Positions 1 to 9,196 of a stretch of 64,000 nt of DNA are shown piece by piece; positions within the stretch are counted from its first letter, which is position 1; the number at the start of each line of letters is the position of its first letter. The translations under genes and the position numbers were made by a program. Origin of the DNA: Acidithiobacillus ferrianus. Lineage in GTDB: Bacteria; Pseudomonadota; Gammaproteobacteria; Acidithiobacillales; Acidithiobacillaceae. The stretch lies in NCBI RefSeq assembly GCF_010378095.1, contig NZ_WNJL01000040.1, positions 1 through 64,000 of the forward strand. Direction: 5' to 3'. The notes below the pieces were generated by a model. That model was not told the DNA's origin and made no database searches. It worked only from the letters and a program-made list of their open reading frames with translations.

Positions 1-63
1 AAATTGGCCGATTTTAATGGGCACCTATTCTCGGCGGGATTAAAGCCGGTCACTTCGAAATAG
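1..63 (+). CDS. Possible 3' end of a preceding gene (partial)
   Basis: The first frame is open from the window edge to a TAG at 61-63 and reads KLADFNGHLFSAGLKPVTSK. The next gene's ribosome-binding site follows within a few bases, as expected for the tail of an upstream gene in the same operon. Only 20 residues are visible, so the product cannot be named and the open frame may be chance. Confidence 0.3.
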   Translation, partial: KLADFNGHLFSAGLKPVTSK

Positions 64-77
64 CAGGAGGACGATCC

Positions 78-1199
78 ATGTCGTATCAAATGAACTCAGG
101 CAGCGTGCGGCGTTTTGCCAAAATCATGAAGTTTGGTGCATGGCTGCAAGGGATTCCCAACAAGCTGACCCCTCCGCCATTCAGGCTGATGCAGATCGGT
201 TCGGCTTTCTGGCAGTCCCGTGCGCTCTATGTTGCTGCACGGTTAGATATCGCCACCGCATTGGGGGACGAGGCGCTCGACGCAGGTGTGATTGCAGTTC
301 GCGTTGCGGCCAATGCGGACGCCACAGGGCGTTTGCTGCGGCTGCTTGCTGCAATAGGGGTCTTCTTGGAGACTGCGCCGCAAGTGTTCCGGAACAACAA
401 AATATCCGCCTTCCTGCGCACGGACCATCCGAACAGCGTACGGGCCATGATCCTGATGCACAACTCCGATGCCATGAGCCGGCCTTGGTTTGAGTGTCTC
501 GAACAGGGTGTGCGGGAAGGTGTGCCGCCCTTTCAGCTTTCACACGGTGAGGAACTGTTTGCCTACTTGGACCGCCATGCCGATTTTGATTCCCTGTTTT
601 CTGCGGCAATGGATAGTATCGAAGCATTGACCGGTGACAGCTTCGCCACCGATTTCAACTGGGGTAAATTTGAACGGATCATTGACGTCGGCGGTTCCCG
701 TGGCACGAAATCACTTGCCATTTTGAAACGATACCCTGACTTAACCGCTCTCGTTGTTGATCGCCCCCAAGTCATCCTAGAGGCTGAGATTTATTGGGCA
801 AACCATGACTCAAGCGGTGCGGAACGACTGCAATTCCAAGCCGGAAATCTGTTGGACTCGATTCCATCCGCACGGAACGAAAAAGATATTTATCTTCTCT
901 CCGCCGTGCTACATGGCTTCGATAACGATAGCTGCATCACAATTCTGCGCAATCTTGCGAATGCCTGTGCTAGGACCGGCGCTCGTATTGCATTATTGGA
1001 AATGGTGCTGCCGGAGGTTGGTGCGGATATCGCTGGCGCATCGTTCGATATGCAGATGTTCATGGGTTCACGAGGGCGCGAACGCACGTTGAAGGAATGG
1101 ACAACGCTGTTTGAGCTCGCCAACATAACGCTCGAAGAGGTGGTCGGCTTGCAGTCGTTCGGAAATATCCTCGTCTTGCACCCGAAGAAATTAGCCTGA
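78..1199 (+). CDS. SAM-dependent O-methyltransferase (family 2 type)
   Basis: This 373-residue protein has the two-part layout of plant/bacterial O-methyltransferases. An N-terminal winged-helix dimerisation region (about residues 30-120, with the ARLDIATAL and RLLRLLAAIGVF segments) precedes a Rossmann methyltransferase domain. The SAM-binding glycine loop is IIDVGGSRGTKS (about residue 200), followed by an acidic VVDRP strand end. Such enzymes methylate hydroxyl groups of small aromatic or polyketide-like molecules; the substrate here is unknown. An AGGAGG site seven bases upstream fixes the start. Downstream lies an opposite-strand, AT-rich stretch with an exporter-like relic, so the gene may be what remains of a small biosynthetic cluster. 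Confidence 0.8.
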   Translation: MSYQMNSGSVRRFAKIMKFGAWLQGIPNKLTPPPFRLMQIGSAFWQSRALYVAARLDIATALGDEALDAGVIAVRVAANADATGRLLRLLAAIGVFLETAPQVFRNNKISAFLRTDHPNSVRAMILMHNSDAMSRPWFECLEQGVREGVPPFQLSHGEELFAYLDRHADFDSLFSAAMDSIEALTGDSFATDFNWGKFERIIDVGGSRGTKSLAILKRYPDLTALVVDRPQVILEAEIYWANHDSSGAERLQFQAGNLLDSIPSARNEKDIYLLSAVLHGFDNDSCITILRNLANACARTGARIALLEMVLPEVGADIAGASFDMQMFMGSRGRERTLKEWTTLFELANITLEEVVGLQSFGNILVLHPKKLA

Positions 1200-1251
1200 A
1201 TGGCTGCAAACAGGATGGTGAGAGACAAGCCTGACCCATTCGGCTGCCGAC

Positions 1252-1945
1252 TTATTTCCAAAATTTATAAGCCAGTGTAGCTTTTGGAGTCCGAAAGGGT
1301 TTCCATTTACAAATTTTATGGATAGATATAACATCCAAAACAGCTCTACTAAGAATACAAAAACGGAAGAAATATATGCTCCAACAAATCCTCAGTTCAT
1401 ATGATACACAAAAAAACCAATCCAAAGAAAGATTTGATATTATTGTTACAAGATATATGTATGAAACACTTTTTCCATGATTGGTAGAAAAAAGACACAT
1501 AGAGGCCACAAAAACAAGCATTCTTATAGGGATGCCTAGTGTCATCCAGTATACTGCGACAAGTGACAATTCGCGGACAATATTATCAGACACTAGATAT
1601 TTTATTATAATCTGATACAGCGGAAGATAAACCATGGTAACCAAGACTGAAACTATAAAAGCAAGAGAATATGAAGACTTTATAATTTTTATTTTATCAT
1701 CGTGGTTTGAATTCTCTGCGAGCATAATTGCAAAAATATGGGGCAAGAGCAAAAGCAACGATAGGGTCTAAAAACATAATTTTAATCGGAACAATAAAAG
1801 CAGCCGATGCTCTCTCTCCTCGAGGGGTAATCATCATAATATTTGTTTGTGTTATGATTACACCAGTTATGAAAGATCCTAAGATTGGATAATATTTATC
1901 AAAAAAGTATGATAAGGAAACTGGTTTCATTAAACAAGAACCCAA
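1252..1945 (-). pseudogene. MATE-type multidrug exporter, frameshifted
   Basis: Two overlapping frames together look like the N-terminal half of a MATE/NorM exporter. The first (1945 to about 1740) has a helix with GSFITGVIITQTNIMM and the FIVPIKIMFLDPIVAFALAPY segment. The second (about 1758 to 1252) continues from LPHIFAIMLAE through further hydrophobic helices such as SLAFIVSVLVTMVYLPLY. The switch lies near 1735-1750, within an overlap of about 60 bases, so one indel would explain it. The joined product of about 230 residues is half the usual 450 for MATE proteins. Base composition is far more AT-rich than the rest of the window. The family call rests on my reading of helix patterns and is moderate. 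Confidence 0.45.
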
Positions 1946-1956
1946 TGATGGGCAAT

Positions 1957-2439
1957 TCAGCTTCTATTAATGCTATACATAATTGAAAAACCATCTGAAA
2001 TTAACGGTTTTTTATCGCCGTTTATGGCTATATTTCTAAGGTTAAAAACCTTAATTGTTTCTGGAAAATTTAAAGGTCTTCTAGCTCCAATAGCTAAATC
2101 ATATGTCTCATTAAATAAAATAATATGGCTAAAATATATGTCTGAAAATCCATTGACTGCCCAACTACAGGCTGTTACAGACGTCGCCTCCAGAATAATA
2201 GAACGATTCAATATTACAGGCTGATGCTTGGAGACCAACCACATAATGAACAGAATATATCTACGCCAGTCTTTACCAAAATTTTTACCATATGCGTGAA
2301 CGAACTCGTCAAGAAGAAGGAAACATCTTTTGTCTTCAATTATGTCGCATAGTTTTGGTGTTTGGTCATAAAAATGCTCATAAAATACTCCAAAGTCAAT
2401 TCTGGTTATTAATTTACTTGTTTCAAAGTCATCAACCAT
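1957..2439 (-). CDS. Unrecognised 160-residue protein in AT-rich DNA
   Basis: I do not recognise this product. It is soluble-looking, with many aromatic residues, and has no signal peptide or clear membrane segment. The start ATG lies only a few tens of bases from where a truncated IS630 copy ends, and an in-frame TGA stands directly before it, so the original 5' end may have been removed by the insertion. Its composition matches the adjacent MATE-like relic (12 bases downstream, same strand), and the two could be remnants of one imported operon. It may itself be a fragment. Confidence 0.35.
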   Translation of the reverse strand: MVDDFETSKLITRIDFGVFYEHFYDQTPKLCDIIEDKRCFLLLDEFVHAYGKNFGKDWRRYILFIMWLVSKHQPVILNRSIILEATSVTACSWAVNGFSDIYFSHIILFNETYDLAIGARRPLNFPETIKVFNLRNIAINGDKKPLISDGFSIMYSINRS

Positions 2440-2477
2440 GATTCACATGCTTGATCTGTGTATGAGAATTGTTCTCT

Positions 2478-3392
2478 AGAGTCACCTCGTCCCATAGGTG
2501 CTCTTGAGGATTCAGTTCCGGCGAATAGGGTGGCAAAAAGAGCAAGCGTAGATTTTCTGGCAGCTTGAGATCGTTACTTTTGTGCCAACCGGCACCATCG
2601 ACCATCATGACGATGGTATCATCGGGATAACGCTGGGCAACCTCGTCGAGGAAAATCTGCATGCACCTGCCGCTGACTTCTGGTAGAACCAGGGAATCCA
2701 TACGTCCGTCCTGGGGTGATACGGCCGCATAGGCATAAGTGTATTGGTAGATCAGCATGCCCTACACTTCGGGGCGCGTCGGCTTCTTGGCCCAGCAGTA
2801 ACGGGTATCGCTGATCCGCCCAAAGCGCGCTTCGTCCTGGTACATTACGCGCAAAGGGCGGTAGGTCGGAAACATCGCCAAGACTTCGGCTATGGCTTCG
2901 GGCAGTTTTTTTCCAGACTTCCCGGCGTTCCGCATCGCCCTGTGGATGGTAGGTGTCGGGAGCGAGCTTCCGTCAACCGTGGCGTGCCAACATGCGATAG
3001 ATCGTCGAAAGCGCCATGGGTTTTCCCACCTTCTCCTCAATCAGCGGCTTGAGTTGAGGAATCACGACGATGCCGCCCTTTTGTGCGTCGGCCAATACTT
3101 CGTCGAGAATGCTGGCCTCTCGTTCCAGATCAGCCAATGCATGGTTGCGCAATGCGGTTTTCGCCTGGGGCGGCTTCATAGCCCCTTCGGCAATTTTGCC
3201 AAAACGCGTGCGTATCGCACAAGTGGCGTTCACGGAGCGTCCGATGGCCCGCGCCGTCTGCTCCAGGCTCAACCCCAAATCCAGGGGCAACAACACCGCC
3301 TGTGCCCGCCTCAGTTCTTCAGTTGTCTTCGCGCTGTGCAACCACTCTCGTGCCGCCACTACATGCTCTATTCCACCTGCCGGACGTGCCAT
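2478..3392 (-). mobile_element. IS630-family transposase relic
   Basis: Read from 3392 downward, the frame begins with a helix-turn-helix part (LEQTARAIGRSVNAT). It meets a TGA where a tryptophan is expected (after LARHG), then shifts frame in a run of seven A near 2915. It continues through the first DDE aspartate (VMYQDEARFGRI) and meets an in-frame TAG at 2762. Next come the second aspartate (MMVDGAGWHKS) and the final glutamate motif (PPYSPELNPQEHLWDE). The protein is cut off directly after that glutamate, near 2478. Two nonsense codons, one frameshift and a missing C-terminus show that it is dead. Confidence 0.8.
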
Positions 3393-3444
3393 GCCACGAC
3401 CCCCCTAAGAAACATGGCATATTATCACTGCTTATAACGCAAGT

Positions 3445-4231
3445 TGGGATAAGACCATGGCGGAGCTGACCCAGGAGTATGGGGTGCATCCCACGATGAT
3501 CAACGCCTGGCGCCGGCAGTTGCTGGAACATGCTGCGGAGGTGTTTGCGCGTGGGAAGGACCCAGGCCAGGAGTCTGTGGATGTCCAGGCCCTGTACCGC
3601 AAAATCGGGCAACTGGAGGTAGAGCGGGATTTTTTGGCGAGCAGGCCCGGTCTCATGTCCCGGATCGGGAGAGGCGGCAAATGATCGACCGGGCCCGTTC
3701 TCAGCCTTCTGTGCAACGGCAGTGTGTGCTGTTGGGGGTGCCTCGCAGCACGGTCTATTACCGGCCCCGTCCCCGGCCGGTCGACGACGACCTTCTGCGG
3801 CGGATCGATCACCTGTACACCGACCACCTCTTCATGGGGCGGCGGCAGATCCACCGCATGCTGCGGGCGCAGGGGGTCTTGGTGAACCTCAAGCGGGTTC
3901 AGCGACTCATGCGTATCCTGGGCATTGCCGCGGTGGCACCGGGGCCACATACCAGCAAGCCGCATCCCCGGCATCCCTATCTCCTGCGGGGTATGGTCAT
4001 TGACCGCTCCAACCCGGTGTGGTCGAGCAATGTGACCTATATCCCCATGGCCAGGGGCTTACGGTGAAGTACGAGCACGTCTACCTGAACCCGGCGGACA
4101 ACGGCATGGCGCTCAGGTGCGGCCTCAAGGCCTATTTCGTCTGGTACAACGCCCAACGCCCCCATTCCGCCTTGGGTGACAGGACCCCGGATGCCGTCTA
4201 TGCTGCAGGCATTCAACGGCAGGCAGCCTGA
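3445..4231 (+). mobile_element. IS3-family element relic with internal deletion
   Basis: An OrfA piece (3457-3684, from MAELTQEYGVHPTMINAWRRQ to the YRKIGQLEVERDFL leucine-rich region) lacks the usual first 20-25 residues. OrfB begins at 3681 with the typical RQCVLLGVPRSTVYY helix and the HPYLLRG linker, but stops shortly after the first catalytic strand. There the expected WxTDITY reads WSSNVTY, so the first catalytic aspartate is replaced. At about 4060 the sequence jumps, in another frame, to the C-terminal segment VKYEHVYLNPAD...YNAQRPHSALGDRTP. The central DDE region of roughly 300-350 bases is missing. The element cannot transpose. Confidence 0.8.
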
Positions 4232-4316
4232 CCTGCTATGTCTATCGTCCAGAGCTTATTCCCCCTTTCAGGCTGCCCAACTCACAGGGACCACCTCACA
4301 GGCGCTGATTTCCGTT

Positions 4317-5756
4317 TTATTCTTCCAGCAACGCCGGCCCCATGTTGCCGACCTCCTGCAATTCCACCTCATCAAAGACGTAAATGCCTTGCCCCGACTT
4401 CCGCCAGCGCAGCCAGAGCACATAAAAGATACCCAACAGCAAAAACACCCCAACGGTCTGATCGATCCCGACCGCAATATATTCCGGGCCATAGATGAAG
4501 AACAGCACCTCCACGGCGGAAAGGCTGATGATCACGACCAGCGATCCGAGCAGGAGACCGGCATGATGATGCGCCCTGAAATGGCGCCGGATGGAGCGGT
4601 GCTGAAGCAATAAAAAATGCATCATGTTGATCCCATCCAATAAAAACTCCGCCACCAGAAAGAATCCCGCCGCGCTCAGCACCAGGTTGAACAGGTCCCG
4701 CATACTGGGGGAAACAACCTGCATGAGGACAACCGCCATGGCCAGCAGGATGGGCAGGATGACGGACCAGTACGGCACATGTCCGCGATTCAGTCGGCCC
4801 AGCCACTCTGGCATCACCCCATCCCTGGACATGGCGAAAAGGGCGCGGGACAGGATGAAGGTGGTGAGCCAGAGGCCACCGGCGGTCGACGCGATAATCG
4901 CTATGCGCATCCACGGGAGCCATTGCGGGGACACCGTTGCCGCCCAGAGACTCAGGGTATCACTGGTGTTTTGCAACTGGTCGAGGGGCACCTGATGCAG
5001 GAGCAGGGGCCAGATCAGCAGGTAGTAGAGCACCACGCTCACGGCCCCGATGATTCCTCCCCATCCCGGGGTGATGCGCGGTCTTCTGGATTCTTCCGAG
5101 GCATAGGAGTCGATTTCCCAGCCGTCCACGATGGTGGCGGCCACCACCATGCAGACGATGACGCCGGCCCAGTGAATATGCCTGAGGGATAATGAACCGG
5201 CCCCCACCGCCGGCGGCCCCCAATGGGAATAGCCGACAATAGCCATGAAGGCGACGGATACGATTTCGACGAGCAGAAATATCTGGGTGATCCTGGCGGT
5301 GATGCGCGCTCCGAACAACAAAACGCCCGCCGCGAACAGCGCCCAGAAAGCGGCGGCCACGATCTGCAACCAAGTGCCGGGGTGATATACACCCAACGCC
5401 CCCAGGGTGAACTGCGCCGCCGGGATCAGGATCGGCGGGATCGACCAGAAATAGGCCATGATCACGATCCACGCCTGAAAATTCGAATAATCGATGCCCA
5501 TTATCCGCCGGGACCAGTGATAGGAGGCGCCAGCATTGGGAAAATGCTGGTTCAGCGACAGAAATATCCAGGAACACAGGATGAAAGGAATGGCAATCAG
5601 CACGATCGCCAGGGGCACCTCTGCTCCCGCTGTCTGGACCATGGCCGAACCTGCGGCCGCCACGCTGAAGATGGGACCCACGCTGGAAATGGATAAGCTA
5701 GATAAATCAAAGAGCTGAAATGTCTTGTACAGTGTCTGGCGGGTCTCCGTGGGCAT
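4317..5756 (-). CDS. APC-superfamily amino-acid permease
   Basis: This is a 479-residue membrane protein with about twelve hydrophobic helices. It has the typical first-helix region of APC transporters (SLSSISSVGPIFSVAAAGSAMV) and an amphipathic loop with FPNAGASYHW. The start at 5756 is chosen over an upstream in-frame ATG because AGGAGG stands just ahead and the upstream extension is shadow sequence over hypB. It probably imports amino acids or amines across the inner membrane; the substrate is not readable. It lies 25 bases downstream of hypB and may be transcribed with the hyp operon, although a direct link to hydrogenase is not obvious. Confidence 0.8.
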   Translation of the reverse strand: MPTETRQTLYKTFQLFDLSSLSISSVGPIFSVAAAGSAMVQTAGAEVPLAIVLIAIPFILCSWIFLSLNQHFPNAGASYHWSRRIMGIDYSNFQAWIVIMAYFWSIPPILIPAAQFTLGALGVYHPGTWLQIVAAAFWALFAAGVLLFGARITARITQIFLLVEIVSVAFMAIVGYSHWGPPAVGAGSLSLRHIHWAGVIVCMVVAATIVDGWEIDSYASEESRRPRITPGWGGIIGAVSVVLYYLLIWPLLLHQVPLDQLQNTSDTLSLWAATVSPQWLPWMRIAIIASTAGGLWLTTFILSRALFAMSRDGVMPEWLGRLNRGHVPYWSVILPILLAMAVVLMQVVSPSMRDLFNLVLSAAGFFLVAEFLLDGINMMHFLLLQHRSIRRHFRAHHHAGLLLGSLVVIISLSAVEVLFFIYGPEYIAVGIDQTVGVFLLLGIFYVLWLRWRKSGQGIYVFDEVELQEVGNMGPALLEE

Positions 5757-5781
5757 GACCGCCTCCTGGGCACAAGGTAAC

Positions 5782-6651
5782 TCAGGAACCGGCCAACACT
5801 TTTCCGGCCTCCGACAACGCCCTGTTACGATGCGCGCGCAACCAGGCAAACCACGGCTCCAGACCGGCACCCGTGGCGGCGGATATCTGCAACACCTCGG
5901 CATGATGCGCGACTTCGTGCAAGTAACCGAAGCAACGTTCCAGGTCGAAGGAGAGGTAGGGCAACAGATCAATCTTGTTGATCAGGATTAGGTCCGCGCC
6001 GTGAAACATGTGGGGGTACTTTGCCGGTTTGTCTTCGCCCTCGGTGACCGCCAGGATAACCACCCGTGCCGCTTCCCCGAGATCAAAGAGGGCCGGGCAT
6101 ACCAGGTTTCCCACATTCTCGATGAAGACGACGGAACCGGCCGCCGGGTCGATCTCCTGCAGTCCCTGCGCCACCATATCCGCCTCCAGATGACAGCCCT
6201 GGCCGGTATTGATCTGCACTACGTTACAACCCGCCTGGCGTATGCGTTCCGCATCGTGGGTGGTTTCCTGATCGCCCTCCACCACTGCCAGAGGGAACTC
6301 GTCCGCCAGTTTTGCCAGGGTTTTTTCCAGCAGTGTCGTCTTCCCGGCGCCGGGTGAACTCATGAGATTCAGGGCAAACACGCCCCGTCCTGCCAGCCAG
6401 CCGCGATTACGTTCCGCAAGGCGGTCATTTTTGTCCAAAATCCGCGCCTCCAGGGACACCAGGTGGGCACCCTCTTTCGGCTCTGCATGAGGGTGGGCGT
6501 GTGAATGGGGCTCTGCGCCGCCATGGGCATGATGGGTATGTCCCGGCGCGTCGCGCGATGATTCCAGGGTATCCGGAGCCGCACCCCCCGCAACACCCAG
6601 GTGCGTTATTCGCGTTTGTGCTCCATCGGAGCATCCACAGGTTTTACACAT
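5782..6651 (-). CDS. hypB: Hydrogenase nickel-insertion GTPase HypB
   Basis: HypB (289 residues) delivers Ni2+ to the hydrogenase large subunit together with HypA. The N-terminal CxxCGC nickel site (MCKTCGCSDG) is followed by a histidine-rich stretch (about residues 37-56), typical of HypB forms that also store nickel. The G-domain is complete: P-loop SSPGAGKTTL, switch region ENVGNLVCP and NKIDLLP. The start at 6651 is set by the conserved N-terminal cysteine motif and by a TGATG overlap with hypA; the frame's upstream extension is shadow sequence. It is the last hyp gene of the operon. Confidence 0.96.
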   Translation of the reverse strand: MCKTCGCSDGAQTRITHLGVAGGAAPDTLESSRDAPGHTHHAHGGAEPHSHAHPHAEPKEGAHLVSLEARILDKNDRLAERNRGWLAGRGVFALNLMSSPGAGKTTLLEKTLAKLADEFPLAVVEGDQETTHDAERIRQAGCNVVQINTGQGCHLEADMVAQGLQEIDPAAGSVVFIENVGNLVCPALFDLGEAARVVILAVTEGEDKPAKYPHMFHGADLILINKIDLLPYLSFDLERCFGYLHEVAHHAEVLQISAATGAGLEPWFAWLRAHRNRALSEAGKVLAGS

Positions 6652-6980
6652 CACTGCACCTCCATATCCTTGATGTTGAGTTCCTTGCCAGCCACACAGA
6701 TCAGGTCGCCGGCACCACACGCACAATGTTCGAATACCTGCTGGAGAGCGACACGTTTGCCACAGGACCGGCATTCGCCCTCACCGGGAATATCCAGCAC
6801 TTCCAGATCCGCGCCCTCCAGCGGCGTGCCCTGACTGCACACGTCAAAACAGAAGCGGATGGCGTCCGGCACCACCCCTGATAACAACCCCACTTCCAGC
6901 CGCACCCGAGTCACCTTACGACCACGGGCCTGCTCGCTGCAGATGGAAACAATGTTGCGGGTAATCCCGAGTTCGTGCAT
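6651..6980 (-). CDS. hypA: Hydrogenase nickel metallochaperone HypA
   Basis: This 109-residue HypA begins with the conserved MHELGI, in which His2 is a nickel ligand. Its zinc finger is made of CRSCG and CACGAG in the C-terminal half. It hands nickel to the hydrogenase precursor with HypB. The stop codon overlaps the hypB start by one base, implying coupled translation, and hypE ends 12 bases upstream. Length and motifs are normal for the family. Confidence 0.95.
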   Translation of the reverse strand: MHELGITRNIVSICSEQARGRKVTRVRLEVGLLSGVVPDAIRFCFDVCSQGTPLEGADLEVLDIPGEGECRSCGKRVALQQVFEHCACGAGDLICVAGKELNIKDMEVQ

Positions 6981-6992
6981 CGCCAGCCCCGT

Positions 6993-8051
6993 CTAACAGA
7001 TTCGCGGCAACTGTTCGCCCACCAGCATGTCGACGATGCGTTCGCCACCGAAATGACTGCTCAGCACGACCCTTCCGGGAGGCCCCGCGAGCACCTCGCC
7101 AATAATCCCGGCATAGGTGCCCTCCGGGCAGGAGCGCAACGCCTCCAGGGCAGCCCCGGCCTCTTCCCGTGGCACCACCGCAAGGAGTTTGCCTTCGTTG
7201 GCCAGATAGAGGGGATCCAGGCCGAGCACTTCGCAGATGCCTCTGACCACGGGACGGACGGGAATGCTATCCTCCACGAGACGCATACCCACGCCCGCGC
7301 CCTGGGCAAACTCGTTGAGCACCGTGGCCAGTCCACCGCGGGTCACGTCGCGGATGCATCGGGTGCCCGGCGCCGCCGTCAGCAGGGCGGCGATAATCCC
7401 GTGCAAGGGCTGGCAATCGCTCTGCACATCGGCGTCCAGGGCCAGATCACCGCGCGCCTTCAAAATAGCGGCGCCATGATCGCCGAGGTGGCCGTTCAGC
7501 AGCAGTTGGTCACCCGACCGGATATGGGCGATCTCCAGATGGACGCCCTTCGGGATGATCCCGATGCCGGCGGTGTTGATGAACAGTTTGTCCGCACTGC
7601 CACGGGGAACCACTTTGGTATCCCCCGTAACAATCCTGACGCCCGCCGCCCGTGCTGCCTGCGCCATGCTGCACATCATCTTTTCCAGAATGGTGAACGG
7701 CAGTCCCTCTTCCAGGATCAGGGAGCAGCTCAGCACGATGGGTCGCGCACCGCCCACCGCCAGATCGTTTACGGTGCCGTTGATAGCCAGCGTGCCGATG
7801 TCACCGCCCGGAAAGCTGAGGGGATCGACAACGTAGGAATCCGTGGTAAAGGCGATCCGGCCGCTGTCCCCCAGGATTTCCTGCACATCGATGCGGGCCT
7901 GATCCTCCAGCGGAGTGGCACTGGACGCGCCCAGGGCGGGCAAAATCAATCCCTCGATCAGGTCCCGCATGGCCTTGCCACCACTGCCATGGGAAAGATT
8001 GACCGCATCACCATGGGGTCTTTTGAAGCGTGGTTGCGGATTTGCAGCCAT
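6993..8051 (-). CDS. hypE: Carbamoyl-dehydratase HypE
   Basis: HypE (352 residues) dehydrates the carbamoyl group received from HypF to thiocyanate, the source of the iron-bound cyanide ligands. The PurM-like N-domain (LSHGSGGKAM, TTDSYVVDP, GTVNDLAVGGARP) and the C-domain (RDVTRGGLATVLNE) are intact. The protein ends in PRIC, the terminal cysteine that carries the carbamoyl/cyanide group. The ATG overlaps the hypD stop by one base. Nothing is missing. Confidence 0.96.
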   Translation of the reverse strand: MAANPQPRFKRPHGDAVNLSHGSGGKAMRDLIEGLILPALGASSATPLEDQARIDVQEILGDSGRIAFTTDSYVVDPLSFPGGDIGTLAINGTVNDLAVGGARPIVLSCSLILEEGLPFTILEKMMCSMAQAARAAGVRIVTGDTKVVPRGSADKLFINTAGIGIIPKGVHLEIAHIRSGDQLLLNGHLGDHGAAILKARGDLALDADVQSDCQPLHGIIAALLTAAPGTRCIRDVTRGGLATVLNEFAQGAGVGMRLVEDSIPVRPVVRGICEVLGLDPLYLANEGKLLAVVPREEAGAALEALRSCPEGTYAGIIGEVLAGPPGRVVLSSHFGGERIVDMLVGEQLPRIC

Positions 8052-9196
8052 CAGGGCACCTCCTCTGCGGCAGCGGGGACCTCTGCCGGCATCTTTCCGT
8101 AATTAAAATAAGCGGCACACGCCCCTTCTGAAGAAACCATCAAAGAACCCAGCGGCATTTCCGGGGTGCAGGCCCGGCCAAAAACTTTGCATTCCCAGGG
8201 TTTTATGACCCCTTTGAGCACCTCTCCGCACTGACACGCCTTGGGATCGGCAATGGACAGATTGGGTACGGTAAAGCGGCGCTCGGTGTCAAAGGCCGCA
8301 AAGCGATCGCGGATCCTGACCCCGGAGTGGTCGATGGAGCCGAGCCCCCGCCACTCGAAGTACTCGCGAATCTCGAACACCTGCTGGATGGCGTCGAGCG
8401 CCTGGGTGTTGCCGGCTTCGGAAACGATCCGCGCGTACTGGTTTTCCACCGCGCAGCGCCGCTCGGCCAGTTGTTTCAGCAGCATCCACAGGGACTGCAG
8501 GATGTCCAGAGGCTCGAACCCGGCGATCACCACGGGTTTGTGGTAATGCCCGGCGATAAAGTGATAGGGGTGGGTACCGATCACCATGCTGACATGGCCC
8601 GGACCCAGGAAGCCATCCAGCTCCATATCGGAGGAGTCCAGAATGGCCTTGATGGTGGGTAACGTCGTGATGTGATTGCAGAATACTGAAAAATTGGAAA
8701 CATGCTGGTGTCCTGCGGCGAGAATGGTCAGCGCCGTCGCCGGCATGGTCGTTTCAAAACCGAGGCCAAAAAACACCACTTCCCGATCCGGGTTATCTCT
8801 GGCTATGCCCAGCGCATCCAGCGGCGAATAGACCATCCGTACATCAGCGCCTGCGGCCTTGGCCTGCAGCAGACTCTTGCGCGAGCCGGGAACCCGCATG
8901 GCGTCCCCAAAGGTGGTGAATATCACCTCCGGCCGCTCGGCAATGGTCACACAATCATCCACCCGGCCCATGGGCAGCACGCAGACCGGGCAGCCCGGCC
9001 CATGCACCAGTTCCACGGAGCGCGGCAGCATCTGCTCGATACCGTACTTGAAAATGGTATGGGTGTGGCCACCGCAAAACTCCATGAGTTGTAACGGCCG
9101 GTCTGCGGTGGCCGGGATCCGCGTCGCCAGCCTTTGAATATCCTTGACCAGATAGCGGGCCTTTTCGGGATCCCGGAACTCATCCACGTAACGCAT
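8051..9196 (-). CDS. hypD: Fe-(CN)2CO scaffold protein HypD
   Basis: HypD (381 residues) is the iron-sulfur scaffold on which, with HypC, the Fe(CN)2CO unit is built. The three central motifs are present: CGGHTHTIFKYG, GPGCPVC and GFETTMPATA. A C-terminal set of cysteines (CQCGEVLKG, WECKVFGRAC, SSEGAC) binds the [4Fe-4S] cluster. It overlaps the upstream SIS-domain gene by 17 bases, so translation is probably coupled. Confidence 0.96.
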   Translation of the reverse strand: MRYVDEFRDPEKARYLVKDIQRLATRIPATADRPLQLMEFCGGHTHTIFKYGIEQMLPRSVELVHGPGCPVCVLPMGRVDDCVTIAERPEVIFTTFGDAMRVPGSRKSLLQAKAAGADVRMVYSPLDALGIARDNPDREVVFFGLGFETTMPATALTILAAGHQHVSNFSVFCNHITTLPTIKAILDSSDMELDGFLGPGHVSMVIGTHPYHFIAGHYHKPVVIAGFEPLDILQSLWMLLKQLAERRCAVENQYARIVSEAGNTQALDAIQQVFEIREYFEWRGLGSIDHSGVRIRDRFAAFDTERRFTVPNLSIADPKACQCGEVLKGVIKPWECKVFGRACTPEMPLGSLMVSSEGACAAYFNYGKMPAEVPAAAEEVP

